A program made the position numbers and the translations under genes. The notes beneath the pieces were generated by a model, which saw only the letters and a program-made list of their open reading frames with translations, was not told the DNA's origin and made no database searches. Positions 1 to 7,966 of a stretch of DNA of 64,000 nt are shown here, piece after piece. Source of the DNA: Flavobacterium frigoritolerans (lineage in GTDB: Bacteria; Bacteroidota; Bacteroidia; Flavobacteriales; Flavobacteriaceae); the NCBI RefSeq assembly GCF_025847275.1, contig NZ_JAOZEV010000005.1, positions 1-64,000 on the forward strand, written 5' to 3'. How positions within the stretch are numbered: the first letter of the stretch is position 1; every line of letters begins with the position of its first letter.

Positions 1-111
1 ATAATTGCAGCCTAATTCAATGATCACATCCCCTCATTGAATTCATTAAAAAAAACAGTAACTACATAGAAAATAATAGATTAAGCTTTGACAGAAACAG
101 TCTAAAACCAA

Positions 112-139
112 AAAAACCTCTTCTTACGAAGAGGTTTTT
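112..139. terminator. Rho-independent terminator hairpin after tRNA-Leu
   Basis: A perfect 12-bp stem (AAAAACCTCTTC / GAAGAGGTTTTT) with a TTAC loop lies two bases past the 3' end of the minus-strand tRNA. T-rich on the minus strand after the stem, so it should end the tRNA transcript; the A/T tracts make it potentially bidirectional. Bases 1-111 to its left show no gene I can support. Confidence 0.8.
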
Positions 140-140
140 G

Positions 141-220
141 TACCCGGAGCCGGAGTCGAACCGGCACGGTTTCCCACAGGTGTTTGAGACCAGCGCGTCT
201 ACCAATTCCGCCATCCGGGC
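141..220 (-). tRNA. tRNA-Leu (anticodon CAA)
   Basis: The minus strand reads as a complete class II tRNA of 80 nt. The acceptor arms GCCCGGA and TCCGGGT pair, the T arm is CCGG-TTCGACT-CCGG, the D loop is AATTGGTAGA, and there is a long variable arm (TGTGGGAAACCGT) as expected for leucine. The anticodon loop CTCAAAC gives CAA, reading UUG. One T-T mismatch is seen in the anticodon stem. CCA is not encoded. Confidence 0.95.
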
Positions 221-378
221 TTAGCAGACGAAAAAACAATCTTTTTTATAAAATAAAAGTGATCATTTTAACGCAATAGAATAAGTTTTTATCGTTATAA
301 TAAACCCTTGTTCCTTTAACACGGTGCAAATTTATAAAATAATTTTACATTTTCTAATAAAAATACTTAAAATTTTCC

Positions 379-408
379 TTTCAGTGTTCAATAAATTTCA
401 TAAATTTG
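379..408 (+). promoter_or_regulatory. Bacteroidetes-type promoter for prs
   Basis: A -7 box TAAATTTG (401-408) is preceded at 18 bp by TTTC (379-382), matching the TTTG/TAnnTTTG pattern. The in-frame TTG at 406 is inside the -7 box, so it cannot be the start codon of prs; transcription should begin about 5 nt after 408. Confidence 0.6.
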
Positions 409-459
409 CACCTCGTTAAAACGACGCACACACAACTAACTACAAAACAACAAATTATA

Positions 460-1401
460 ATGTCGCACCAAGAACCAGAAGCTAAAATTTTTGCGTGTTC
501 AAAAAGTGTTTACCTTGCTGAAAAAATTGCAGCGCAATACGGAATACCGTTAGGTAAGGTTACAATGTCAACTTATAGTGATGGCGAATTTCAGCCATCG
601 TATGAAGAGTCTATCAGAGGGCTACGTGTATTTATTGTTTGTTCAACTTTTCCAACAGCAGATAATTTGATGGAATTGTTACTTATGATTGATGCTGCAA
701 AACGCGCATCAGCCAGACATATTACAGCTGTAGTACCTTATTTTGGTTGGGCTAGACAAGATAGAAAAGACAAACCAAGGGTACCGATTGGAGCTAAATT
801 AGTTGCCAATCTATTAGATGCTGCAGGAGCAACAAGAATTATGACAATGGATTTGCATGCAGATCAAATTCAAGGATTCTTTGAAAAACCAGTAGATCAT
901 CTTTTTGCCTCGACAATCTTTCTGCCATATGTAGAAAGTTTAGGTTTAGAAAATTTAACAATCGCTTCTCCAGATATGGGAGGTTCAAAAAGAGCTTATG
1001 CGTATTCTAAATTTTTAGAATCAGATGTAGTGATTTGTTACAAACAAAGAAAAGTTGCCAATGTTATCGACACCATGGAATTAATTGGTGAAGTGAAAGG
1101 CAGAAACGTAATATTGGTAGACGATATGATCGATACCGGTGGTACATTAGCAAAAGCAGCCGATTTAATGATCGAAAAAGGAGCATTAAGTGTTAGAGCT
1201 ATTTGTACACATGCTATTCTATCTGGCGATGCCTATGAGAAAATAGAGAATTCTAAATTAAGTGAATTGATCGTAACCGATTCAATCCCATTAAAAAAGG
1301 AATCAAAGAAAATTAGAGTGTTGAGTTGTGCACCTCTTTTTGCTGAAGTTATGCACATGGTGCACCACAACAATTCCATTAGTGGAAAATTTATAATGTA
1401 A
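460..1401 (+). CDS. prs: ribose-phosphate pyrophosphokinase
   Basis: Makes PRPP from ribose 5-phosphate and ATP in the cytoplasm, feeding purine, pyrimidine, His and Trp synthesis. The 313-residue product has the normal family length. Seen: the catalytic flexible loop around RQDRK (about residues 99-103), the metal/phosphate segment DLHADQ (131-136), and the PRPP-binding loop VDDMIDTGGT (220-229). I start at the ATG giving MSHQEPEAK because the longer frame would begin inside the promoter. It is followed after 120 bp by rplY and then pth, a gene order common in Flavobacteriia. Confidence 0.96.
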   Translation: MSHQEPEAKIFACSKSVYLAEKIAAQYGIPLGKVTMSTYSDGEFQPSYEESIRGLRVFIVCSTFPTADNLMELLLMIDAAKRASARHITAVVPYFGWARQDRKDKPRVPIGAKLVANLLDAAGATRIMTMDLHADQIQGFFEKPVDHLFASTIFLPYVESLGLENLTIASPDMGGSKRAYAYSKFLESDVVICYKQRKVANVIDTMELIGEVKGRNVILVDDMIDTGGTLAKAADLMIEKGALSVRAICTHAILSGDAYEKIENSKLSELIVTDSIPLKKESKKIRVLSCAPLFAEVMHMVHHNNSISGKFIM

Positions 1402-1521
1402 GAGCATTATGCTTTAAGTCATAGGCTATAAGCCTTCTTACTTAGCGCAGAAAAAGCCTAGAGCGTATTGCTTAAAGCTTAAAAAACAAGAATATTTATT
1501 AATAACTATATTTTTTTTACA

Positions 1522-2136
1522 ATGAAATCGATTACAATTAAAGGATCAGAAAGAGAAAGCGTGGGCAAAGTGTCAACTAAAGCCTTACGTAATGCTGGAG
1601 CGGTTCCTTGCGTGTTATACGGAGGAAATCAGGCAGTACACTTCTCAGCAGACGCTGCAGCGTTCAAAAACTTGGTTTACACTCCAAACGCACACACAGT
1701 TGTGATTGAGCTTGGAAAAGGAAAATCATTTAATGCAATTTTACAAGACATTCAAGTACACCCTGTATCTGACAAAATTTTACACATTGACTTCTTTCAA
1801 TTATTTGATGACAAAGAAATCACTATGGAAGTTCCAGTAAAAATTACTGGAGTATCTAAAGGTGTTCTTGGTGGAGGAGTTTTACGTTTAAACACTCGTA
1901 AACTTAAAGTAAAAGCATTACCGAAAAATCTTCCTGATTTTGTTGAGGCTGACATCACTCCACTTGAAATGGGTAACAAATTATACGTTACTAAAGTTGG
2001 TGCTCCAGAATACAAAATTATGCACCCAGAAAACACTGTTGTTGCTCAAGTAAGAATCTCTCGTGCTGCTATGAAAGCTGCTCAAGAAGCTGCAAAAGCT
2101 GCAAAAGCTACTCCTGCAAAAGGAAAGAAAAAATAA
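1522..2136 (+). CDS. rplY: 50S ribosomal protein L25/general stress protein Ctc
   Basis: A 5S rRNA-binding protein of the large subunit. The 204-residue product is the long (Ctc/TL5) type: an N-terminal L25 beta-barrel (about 1-95, with [14 protein letters not shown] and VLYGG) followed by the C-terminal TL5 domain (about 100-180) and an Ala/Lys-rich tail ending in GKKK. The length is typical of the two-domain form. It lies between prs and pth, and a strong terminator follows, so prs-rplY can be one transcript with pth separately promoted. Confidence 0.95.
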   Translation: MKSITIKGSERESVGKVSTKALRNAGAVPCVLYGGNQAVHFSADAAAFKNLVYTPNAHTVVIELGKGKSFNAILQDIQVHPVSDKILHIDFFQLFDDKEITMEVPVKITGVSKGVLGGGVLRLNTRKLKVKALPKNLPDFVEADITPLEMGNKLYVTKVGAPEYKIMHPENTVVAQVRISRAAMKAAQEAAKAAKATPAKGKKK

Positions 2137-2155
2137 TTTTTTTCAAACAATTACA

Positions 2156-2189
2156 AAAAACATCAGTTGCAAAACTGGTGTTTTTTTTT
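2156..2189 (+). terminator. Rho-independent terminator after rplY
   Basis: ACATCAGTT and AACTGGTGT pair (one G-T wobble) around a GCAA loop and are followed by nine T residues. It ends the prs-rplY transcript. Confidence 0.8.
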
Positions 2190-2202
2190 GCTCATTTTTT
2201 AT

Positions 2203-2246
2203 AAGGTTCAAAGTTACAAAGGTTCTGAGGTTCTGAGGTTCTGAGT
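2203..2246. repeat. GGTTCTGAG-type dispersed repeat, three tandem units
   Basis: The stretch AAGGTTCAAAG...ACAAAGGTTC runs into three perfect tandem copies of GGTTCTGAG (about 2219-2244). The same words (AAGGTTCTGAGG, ACAAAGGTTCAAAG) recur at 48,556-48,594 and in reverse orientation at 48,680-48,788, so this is a dispersed intergenic repeat family. No coding potential is seen. Confidence 0.6.
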
Positions 2247-2485
2247 AAAAATCTTGCGATTTTTTTTATATAGAGCATATCTTCTATATTTTCATTTTTC
2301 AAAACTCAATCAAATAATTCTCCTTTTTCTCTTATTATCGGGTTACTTATAGAGATTCTTCCTTTGTCGGGAAAACAAAATTATACTTATACCTGTTTTC
2401 CATAAAATCCAATAATCTAAAAAGCCCGATCCACATAATTATCAAATTATCTCATTCTCTAATTGGCATATTTTCTAATTTCCAA
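2247..2485. other. Intergenic stretch with no recognised gene
   Basis: Very AT-rich spacer between the repeat and the pth promoter. It contains low-complexity phrases such as ATTATCTAATT repeated in slightly different forms, but no open frame with family resemblance, no tRNA-like fold and no clear hairpin. Confidence 0.6.
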
Positions 2486-2516
2486 TTGCCCGATTATCTA
2501 ATTAAGTGTACTTTTG
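2485..2516 (+). promoter_or_regulatory. Bacteroidetes-type promoter for pth
   Basis: ATTG (2485-2488) and TACTTTTG (2509-2516) are separated by 20 bp, a good match to TTTG-N17-23-TAnnTTTG. Transcription should begin near 2521, at the first ATG of pth, so either the mRNA is leaderless or translation begins at the second ATG (2594). Confidence 0.6.
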
Positions 2517-2521
2517 TATTT

Positions 2522-3160
2522 ATGATAAAATGGATAACAAAACTGTTTTCATCAATAAAAACAGAGGAGAAATCAGAAGAGAAAACAGATTATATGAAGA
2601 AATTTTTAATCGTAGGATTAGGTAATATTGGAGCTGAATACGTTAACACTCGACATAATATTGGTTTTAAAATACTTGACTTTTTAGCTAGAAAAGAAAA
2701 CATATCTTTTGAAACTGTAAAACTTGGCTCTCTTGCCGAATACAAATTTAAAGGAAGAACTTTTTTGCTTTTAAAACCAAACACCTATATGAACCTGAGC
2801 GGAAAGGCAGTAAAATACTGGATGGACAAAGAAAACATTCCGTTAGAGAACATCCTCGTAATTACTGATGACCTTAATCTCTCATTCGGAACCATTCGTA
2901 TTAAACCTAAAGGAAGTGACGGAGGTCATAACGGACTTAAAAACATCAATTTAGTCCTAAACACTCAACAATATACCCGTTTTAGATTCGGAATCAGTGA
3001 TGAGTTTAAAAAAGGCCAACAAGTTGATTATGTGTTAGGCGAATGGGATGAAACAGAAAAAGCAAAACTACCTGAACGTTTAGAAATAGCTTCTGAAATC
3101 ATCAAATCTTTCGGAACTGCTGGTCTCGAAAATACAATGACCACTTATAATGGAAAGTAA
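2522..3160 (+). CDS. pth: peptidyl-tRNA hydrolase
   Basis: Releases peptides from peptidyl-tRNA dropped by ribosomes. Seen: the N-terminal GLGNIG motif (usual form GLGNPG), the catalytic NTRHNIGF segment with its His, LKPNTYMN, and DDLNLSFG...GSDGGHNGLKN. The core begins at MKKFLIVGLGN (ATG 2594); the chosen ATG at 2522 adds a 24-residue Lys/Glu-rich extension that I recall from Flavobacterium homologues. The promoter spacing leaves 2594 as a real alternative. It follows prs-rplY in the usual flavobacterial order. Confidence 0.93.
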   Translation: MIKWITKLFSSIKTEEKSEEKTDYMKKFLIVGLGNIGAEYVNTRHNIGFKILDFLARKENISFETVKLGSLAEYKFKGRTFLLLKPNTYMNLSGKAVKYWMDKENIPLENILVITDDLNLSFGTIRIKPKGSDGGHNGLKNINLVLNTQQYTRFRFGISDEFKKGQQVDYVLGEWDETEKAKLPERLEIASEIIKSFGTAGLENTMTTYNGK

Positions 3161-3255
3161 GAAATCCTGAAAACATAAGTACTGGAAAATCAAATTATCA
3201 ATTAATTTAATTTGATTATAGTCAAATAGTATTTTCTATTCCAAAGTTAAATGTA

Positions 3256-3263
3256 TAAATTTG
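3256..3263 (+). promoter_or_regulatory. -7 box upstream of superoxide dismutase
   Basis: TAAATTTG matches TAnnTTTG. The region 17-23 bp upstream is T-rich (ATTTTCT) but lacks a clean TTTG, so only the -7 element is supported. Confidence 0.45.
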
Positions 3264-3300
3264 GATTAAATTTAATTATAAATCGTAAAACAATAATATT

Positions 3301-3909
3301 ATGGCTTTCGAATTACCACAATTACCTTATGCATATGATGCATTAGAACCACATATTGATGCTCGTACAATGGAAATCCACCACACAAAACATCATAATG
3401 CATATACAACAAATCTAAATGCAGCAATTGCTGGTACAGATTTAGAAGGAAAAACAATAGAGAATATCCTAATCAATTTAGATAAAAAAAACGCTGCAGT
3501 TCGTAACAACGGTGGTGGATATTACAACCATAACTTATTCTGGACTGTAATGTCACCAAACGGAGGCGGATTACCTACAGGGGATTTATTAGCAGCTATT
3601 GAAGCTTCTTTTGGAACTTTTGAAGAATTCAAAGCTAAGTTTGCTAAAGCTGGTGCAACACAATTTGGTTCTGGATGGGCTTGGTTATGTGTACTTAAAG
3701 GAGGAAAATTAGATGTTTGCGGAACACCAAACCAAGACAATCCTTTAATGCCAGAAGTTGGTTGCGAAGGAACTCCAATCTTAGGAATGGATGTTTGGGA
3801 ACATGCTTACTACTTAAACTACCAAAACAGAAGACCTGATTATATTGAAGCTTTTTTCAATGTAATTAACTGGACTGAAGTTTCAAGAAGATATGCTTTA
3901 GACAAATAG
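3301..3909 (+). CDS. sodA: superoxide dismutase, Fe/Mn family with Mn-type signature
   Basis: Converts superoxide to oxygen and hydrogen peroxide. The 202-residue length is normal. Metal ligands are visible: His27 (EIHHTKHH), His77 ([11 protein letters not shown]), Asp164 and His168 (DVWEHAYY). The active-site Gln sits in [10 protein letters not shown] (Gln145), with Gly at the alternative position (NNGGGYYNH), which is the arrangement of Mn-type rather than Fe-type enzymes; cambialistic use is possible. There is no signal peptide, so it is cytoplasmic. It is a single gene with its own -7 box and terminator. Confidence 0.95.
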   Translation: MAFELPQLPYAYDALEPHIDARTMEIHHTKHHNAYTTNLNAAIAGTDLEGKTIENILINLDKKNAAVRNNGGGYYNHNLFWTVMSPNGGGLPTGDLLAAIEASFGTFEEFKAKFAKAGATQFGSGWAWLCVLKGGKLDVCGTPNQDNPLMPEVGCEGTPILGMDVWEHAYYLNYQNRRPDYIEAFFNVINWTEVSRRYALDK

Positions 3910-3913
3910 TCGA

Positions 3914-4005
3914 AAATAGATTATAGAATAAAGAGAAAAGACGAGTGCCAAAAGGTACTCGTCTTTTTTTATCTATGCATTTCGTCCTTATTCTATAATC
4001 TATTT
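3914..4005. repeat. 18-bp perfect inverted repeat around the sod terminator
   Basis: The 18 bases at 3914-3931 (beginning AAATAGATTATAG) are exactly the reverse complement of 3988-4005. The first arm starts five bases after the sod stop codon. With the nested terminator the whole stretch could fold as a long interrupted stem. Confidence 0.7.
3937..3969 (+). terminator. Rho-independent terminator after superoxide dismutase
   Basis: GACGAGTGCC and GGTACTCGTC pair (one G-T) over an AAAA loop, followed by seven T. It is nested inside a larger 18-bp inverted repeat at 3914-3931/3988-4005. Confidence 0.85.
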
Positions 4006-4027
4006 CTTTTTTCTAAAAAAATAAAAA

Positions 4028-4100
4028 TAAAAAAGGTGAAATTTCTTTCACCTTTTTTGCCCCAAATCTACCATAAACTTAACCTACTAATGTTATGGTT
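4028..4100 (-). ncRNA. small structured RNA, copy 1 of a tandem pair
   Basis: On the minus strand an RNA of about 70 nt starts just after a perfect promoter and ends at a GGTGAAA/TTTCACC terminator hairpin (4035-4052) with a T tract. Its core holds a second stem, ACCATAA paired with TTATGGT, around a loop ending in GGTTAAG, followed by AGATTTGGGGC. About 50 bases of the core are identical to the copy at 4228-4298, whereas the terminator stem differs by compensated changes (GGTGAAA against GGTGGAA). No open reading frame is present. Whether this is the Rfam Flavo-1 motif or another family I cannot tell by eye. Confidence 0.7.
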
Positions 4101-4103
4101 CTT

Positions 4104-4135
4104 CAAATGTATGTTGACATTGTAGCTATACCAAA
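4104..4135 (-). promoter_or_regulatory. promoter of small RNA copy 1
   Basis: On the minus strand TTTG (4135-4132), exactly 20 bp, then TACATTTG (4111-4104): a full match to the Bacteroidetes sigma consensus. Start of transcription is expected near 4099. Confidence 0.75.
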
Positions 4136-4225
4136 TATTTCTGTTGAACTACAAAAAAAAACGTTTATTAGTCTTATTTTATATCTAAGAGCCTTTTTTA
4201 AGTTATTCTCTTGACTTTATTCCAA

Positions 4226-4298
4226 TAAAAAAGGTGGAATTACTTCCACCCTTTTTGCCCCAAATCTACCATAAACTTAACCTACTAATGTTATGGTT
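4226..4298 (-). ncRNA. small structured RNA, copy 2 of a tandem pair
   Basis: Second copy of the small RNA, about 200 bp away in the same orientation. The terminator stem GGTGGAA/TTCCACC is at 4233-4250. The core stem ACCATAA/TTATGGT and the linker GGGGCAAAAA are unchanged from copy 1, while the DNA between the two copies (about 4136-4225) is unrelated. Conserved core plus covarying terminator argues for a functional RNA gene duplicated in tandem. It lies just downstream of the PurF-like gene but has its own promoter. Confidence 0.7.
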
Positions 4299-4301
4299 CT
4301 T

Positions 4302-4333
4302 CAAAAGTATGTTAGCAGTGCATTTCTTCCAAA
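4302..4333 (-). promoter_or_regulatory. promoter of small RNA copy 2
   Basis: On the minus strand TTTG (4333-4330), 20 bp, TACTTTTG (4309-4302). Same geometry as copy 1 although the spacer sequence is different, which shows selection on the promoter elements themselves. Confidence 0.75.
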
Positions 4334-4396
4334 CAATTAAGATAAACGGTAAAAAAAACCGATGAAATGCACGTTTTAACCTTTTATTATGTTTTT

Positions 4397-6295
4397 TTAA
4401 TACGCTCTTGCGTCTTTTCCTTCATAAAAATTCATAAAAGCACGATTCACTACTCTATTCCCTCCCGGCGTAGGGTAATCTCCTGTAAAGTACCAATCTC
4501 CAAGGTTTTTAGGACATGCAATATGCAAATCTTCTACTGTTTGGAATATGATTTTTACTTCGGCATTTATCTCTGGTGAACTTAACATTTCTGCAATTTT
4601 ATCTGAGACTTCTTGTGGTTCAAATGGAGCATAAATTGCAGTAACATAATTTACAACATCACTGTCTAAAAAATTCTCCTGTGCTTTACACTTCGCGTAA
4701 ACCTCATCTACTATATGATATAAATTACGTTCTTTTAGCAATTCTAGAGCTGCTCTAAAAGCTACCAATCCTTCTAATTTTGCCATATCGATTCCATAAC
4801 AATCTGGGAAACGAATTTGTGGTGCCGATGATACAATTACAATTCGCTTTGGATTTAAACGATCCATCATTTTTATGATGCTCATTTTAAGTGTTGTCCC
4901 ACGAACAATACTATCATCAATTATCACCAAGTTATCCGTTGGTTTTATAACACCATAAGTTACATCGTATACGTGAGCAACTAAATCATCACGACTACTA
5001 TCCTCTGTAATAAAGGTTCTTAATTTAGCATCTTTAATAGCCACTTTCTCTGTACGTATTTTTACAGCAAGTAATTCTTGCAACGTATCTGCAGTTAGCG
5101 TATTTCTATTGGCAATTATATAATTGTTTTTTCTTTGATTCAAGAAATCTTGCGCCGCTTCGACCAAACCATAAAAAGAGGTTTCAGCCGTATTCGGAAT
5201 ATAAGAGAAAACTGTATTATCTGTATCACTATCAATTGCATTTAAAACTGCAGGCAAAATTAATCTACCTAAGTTTTTACGTTCTTGATATATTTCGGCA
5301 TCACTACCTCTAGAAAAGTAGATTCTTTCAAACGAACATGCTTTTTTAACCGTTGGAGTTAAAATTTCTTCCATCGAAACTTTACCATCTTTCTTAATGA
5401 TTAATGCATTTCCTGGTTCAATTTCCTGAACGCTCTCAAAAGGCACATTAAAAACAGTTTGTATAACTGGTCTTTCTGATGCTACAACTACTACTTCCTC
5501 ATCTTGATAAAAATAAGCAGGACGAATTCCAGCTGGATCTCTAAAAACAAAAGCGTCACCATGACCTAACAAACCAGCCATTGCGTATCCTCCATCTAAA
5601 TTTTTAGCAGAACGCATTAATATTTTTCCGATATCCAATCGATCTGCAATTACAGGAGAAGCTTCTCTTTTAGAATATCCTTCTTGTTTACAATCTTGAT
5701 ATAAAGACATTACTTCTTTATCAAGAAAGTGACCGATTTTTTCCATCACTGTAACCGTATCCGCCATTTCTTTAGGATGTTGTCCCAGCTCTACTAAATT
5801 TTCGAAAAGTTCTTTAACATTAGTCATGTTAAAATTACCTGCCAAAATAAGATTACGATGCATCCAGTTACTCTGACGTAAAAATGGATGTACGCTCTCG
5901 ATACTATTTTTACCAAAGGTTCCGTAACGAACGTGTCCTAAAAATAACTCTCCTATATATGGAATGTTTTCTTTTTGTTTTGCAACATCATTTGCGTATT
6001 CAGGATGTAAAGTCATCTCTTCATTAATACGCTCATTTATTTGCTTAAAAACATCTTGTATTGGTTGTGCATGATTAGAACGAACTCTACTTATGTATCG
6101 TTGTCCTGGCTCAACATCTAATTTGATGCTTGCAAAACCAGCTCCATCTTGTCCACGGTTATGTTGCTTCTCCATCATAAGGTACATTTTTTGCACCCCA
6201 TAAAAAGCCGTTCCGTACTTTTCTTTGTAATATTCAAGCGGTTTAAGAAGTCTAACCAAAGCTATACCACATTCGTGTTTTAAAGCGTCGCTCAT
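4397..6295 (-). CDS. purF: amidophosphoribosyltransferase-like protein (long PurF homologue)
   Basis: Class II glutamine amidotransferase joined to a phosphoribosyltransferase, as in PurF, which makes phosphoribosylamine from PRPP and glutamine. Seen: Cys9 in HECGIALVRL (would become N-terminal after removal of eight residues), QHNRGQDGAG, FLGHVRYGT, the PRPP loop VIIDDSIVRGTT, and SSAPQIRFPDCYGIDM. At 632 residues it is over 100 longer than ordinary PurF (about 470-510), with extra sequence between NTE motifs and at the C terminus; Bacteroidota often carry such a long form besides a normal PurF. Its exact reaction is therefore inferred. It is transcribed alone, with an ACA-repeat leader. Confidence 0.85.
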   Translation of the reverse strand: MSDALKHECGIALVRLLKPLEYYKEKYGTAFYGVQKMYLMMEKQHNRGQDGAGFASIKLDVEPGQRYISRVRSNHAQPIQDVFKQINERINEEMTLHPEYANDVAKQKENIPYIGELFLGHVRYGTFGKNSIESVHPFLRQSNWMHRNLILAGNFNMTNVKELFENLVELGQHPKEMADTVTVMEKIGHFLDKEVMSLYQDCKQEGYSKREASPVIADRLDIGKILMRSAKNLDGGYAMAGLLGHGDAFVFRDPAGIRPAYFYQDEEVVVVASERPVIQTVFNVPFESVQEIEPGNALIIKKDGKVSMEEILTPTVKKACSFERIYFSRGSDAEIYQERKNLGRLILPAVLNAIDSDTDNTVFSYIPNTAETSFYGLVEAAQDFLNQRKNNYIIANRNTLTADTLQELLAVKIRTEKVAIKDAKLRTFITEDSSRDDLVAHVYDVTYGVIKPTDNLVIIDDSIVRGTTLKMSIIKMMDRLNPKRIVIVSSAPQIRFPDCYGIDMAKLEGLVAFRAALELLKERNLYHIVDEVYAKCKAQENFLDSDVVNYVTAIYAPFEPQEVSDKIAEMLSSPEINAEVKIIFQTVEDLHIACPKNLGDWYFTGDYPTPGGNRVVNRAFMNFYEGKDARAY

Positions 6296-6312
6296 TGTAT
6301 TTGTGTTTGTGT

Positions 6313-6329
6313 GTTGTTGTTGTTGTTGT
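6313..6329. repeat. GTT trinucleotide repeat in the PurF-like 5' leader
   Basis: GTT is repeated five and two-thirds times. On the minus strand it forms an ACA/AAC-rich, unstructured leader 18 nt upstream of the start codon of the long PurF homologue. Confidence 0.7.
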
Positions 6330-6360
6330 AGTTTGTACTATTCTTTGTAATAACAAAATC

Positions 6361-6384
6361 AAAAAAGCCCCGTGAACGAGGCTT
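6361..6384 (-). terminator. Rho-independent terminator after the PfkB-family kinase
   Basis: On the minus strand GCCTCG-TTCA-CGGGGC (one T-G pair) followed by TTTTTT, eight bases after the kinase stop codon. Confidence 0.8.
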
Positions 6385-6391
6385 TAATTCT

Positions 6392-7315
6392 TTATAGTTC
6401 TATGTCAAACTGAGTTAGCGATTTAAATTGTTTTAATCTCGCAACTACTTCATTTTTATCTAATGCTACCATTCTTTCTGTTCCAAATTTCTCTACACAG
6501 AAAGAAGCTAAATTTGATCCATAAATCACAGCATTCTTCATATTCTCATATGAGATATTTTCACTCTGTGTAATAAATCCTGCAAATCCTCCTGCAAATG
6601 TGTCTCCTGCTCCTGTTGGATCGAAAACATCTTCTAAAGGTAATGCTGGTGCAAAAAACACCTCTTTATCATGAAACAACAACGCTCCGTGCTCACCTTT
6701 CTTGATTACCACATATTTTGGTCCAAGAGTATGAATCTTTGCAGCGGCTTTAACTAATGAGTATTCACCAGAAAGCTGTCTTGCTTCTTCATCATTGATT
6801 GTAATTACATCAACACGTCTTATAACGTCTAATAATTCAGGTAAAGCACAATCCATCCAAAAGTTCATCGTATCCAAAACTACTAATTTTGGTTTTGATT
6901 CCATTTGATCTAAAACACTGCTTTGTACAAGAGGATGTAAATTACCTAACATCACAACATCAGCATCTTTGAAATTTTGAGGAACTTTAGGCTGAAAATC
7001 TGCCAATACATTAAGCTCAGTTGCTAATGTATCTCTTGAATTCAGATCGTTATGGTAAAGTCCACTCCAAAAGAAAGTTTTCCCACCTTTTACGATTTCA
7101 AGTCCAGAAATATCAATATTTCTTGACGTTAATAAATCTAAATGTTCTTGAGGAAAATCATCTCCAACTACAGAAACAATAGCCGATTGTAGGTTGAAAA
7201 ACGATGCCGACAAACCAATATATGTCGCTGCACCACCTAATATTTTATCTGTTTTCCCAAAAGGAGTTTCAATCGCATCGAAAGCAACTGTTCCGACAAT
7301 CAGTAATTTATTCAT
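6392..7315 (-). CDS. PfkB-family sugar/nucleoside kinase
   Basis: Phosphorylates a sugar or nucleoside with ATP. Ribokinase fold of 307 residues: N-terminal GTVAFDAIETPFG, the glycine pair LGGAATYIGLSA, and the C-terminal anion-hole/catalytic motif DPTGAGDTFAGGF with its catalytic Asp, then NAVIYGSNLASFCVEKFG. The substrate cannot be read from the sequence; fructokinase, ribokinase or adenosine-kinase-like activity are all possible. It has its own promoter and terminator and lies upstream of, but is insulated from, the PurF-like gene. Confidence 0.88.
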   Translation of the reverse strand: MNKLLIVGTVAFDAIETPFGKTDKILGGAATYIGLSASFFNLQSAIVSVVGDDFPQEHLDLLTSRNIDISGLEIVKGGKTFFWSGLYHNDLNSRDTLATELNVLADFQPKVPQNFKDADVVMLGNLHPLVQSSVLDQMESKPKLVVLDTMNFWMDCALPELLDVIRRVDVITINDEEARQLSGEYSLVKAAAKIHTLGPKYVVIKKGEHGALLFHDKEVFFAPALPLEDVFDPTGAGDTFAGGFAGFITQSENISYENMKNAVIYGSNLASFCVEKFGTERMVALDKNEVVARLKQFKSLTQFDIEL

Positions 7316-7338
7316 TTTATGAATTTCGAATTAAGGTG

Positions 7339-7370
7339 CAAAGATACTTTATAAGTTTCAGAGTTGCAAC
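7339..7370 (-). promoter_or_regulatory. Bacteroidetes-type promoter for the PfkB-family kinase
   Basis: On the minus strand GTTG (7370-7367), 20 bp, TATCTTTG (7346-7339), 23 bp upstream of the start codon. Confidence 0.6.
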
Positions 7371-7518
7371 GGTTCTTTGTACCAAAATTTTCTTAAAAAA
7401 CAAAACCGAATAAAACAATCAAAAACATTAAAAATCAAAGACTTATAATCAAAAAATAATTATTTATTTCTTACAATAGTAAGAATAAATCAATCGGTAA
7501 TTCTTAAAAAAAATGGTT

Positions 7519-7920
7519 TTAGAATCTATATTTTTTATCATAATAATTCTTCAATATCGGTATCTGAATCAGAACCATTAAAGCAACAATTAAAACTGCA
7601 TAAGAAGTGTTTTTTGAAAACTGAAACACTGGAATCAAATTATCTATTTTAGAATAATACAAAGTACTTACATTTAATTCATGATCTGTTGCTTTATTTC
7701 CTGTAAAAATTATATATCCGACAAAAGCAATTAGGCATCCGAAAATTACAATCCAAACTGATTTTGAAATTAATGGCTTATATACAATCGTTTTATTTTT
7801 CTCTGCAATTAAAATCTGGGACATGATTTTTGAAGTAAAATCAGCAGATGGCTTCTGCAAGGTACTTCCAGCCATTACTTTGTCAACTAGATTTTCGTAA
7901 TATTTATCACTCTCTTCCAT
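7519..7920 (-). CDS. two-TM membrane protein downstream of an ECF sigma factor, possible anti-sigma factor
   Basis: A 133-residue protein with a soluble N-terminal part of about 50 residues (MEESDKYYENLVDKVMAG) and two predicted membrane helices (about 53-72, SVWIVIFGCLIAFVGYIIF, and 103-122, YAVLIVALMVLIQIPIL). I recognise no named domain and no zinc-binding HxxxCxxC motif. Its position 46 bp downstream of the sigma gene on the same strand, with a cytosolic head before the membrane segment, fits an anti-sigma partner; this is inferred from context only. Confidence 0.7.
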   Translation of the reverse strand: MEESDKYYENLVDKVMAGSTLQKPSADFTSKIMSQILIAEKNKTIVYKPLISKSVWIVIFGCLIAFVGYIIFTGNKATDHELNVSTLYYSKIDNLIPVFQFSKNTSYAVLIVALMVLIQIPILKNYYDKKYRF

Positions 7921-7966
7921 ACGTAGTTATCATTTGTCATTTAACAGAATATGCTATTGGTATTCT

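Noticed and set aside
406..459. Upstream TTG start for prs adding 18 residues
   Set aside because: The TTG lies inside the -7 promoter box TAAATTTG, so it would not be transcribed; the ATG at 460 gives the normal family N terminus.
1797..2036. 79-codon minus-strand frame opposite rplY
   Set aside because: Overlaps a certain ribosomal protein gene and shows no motif of its own.
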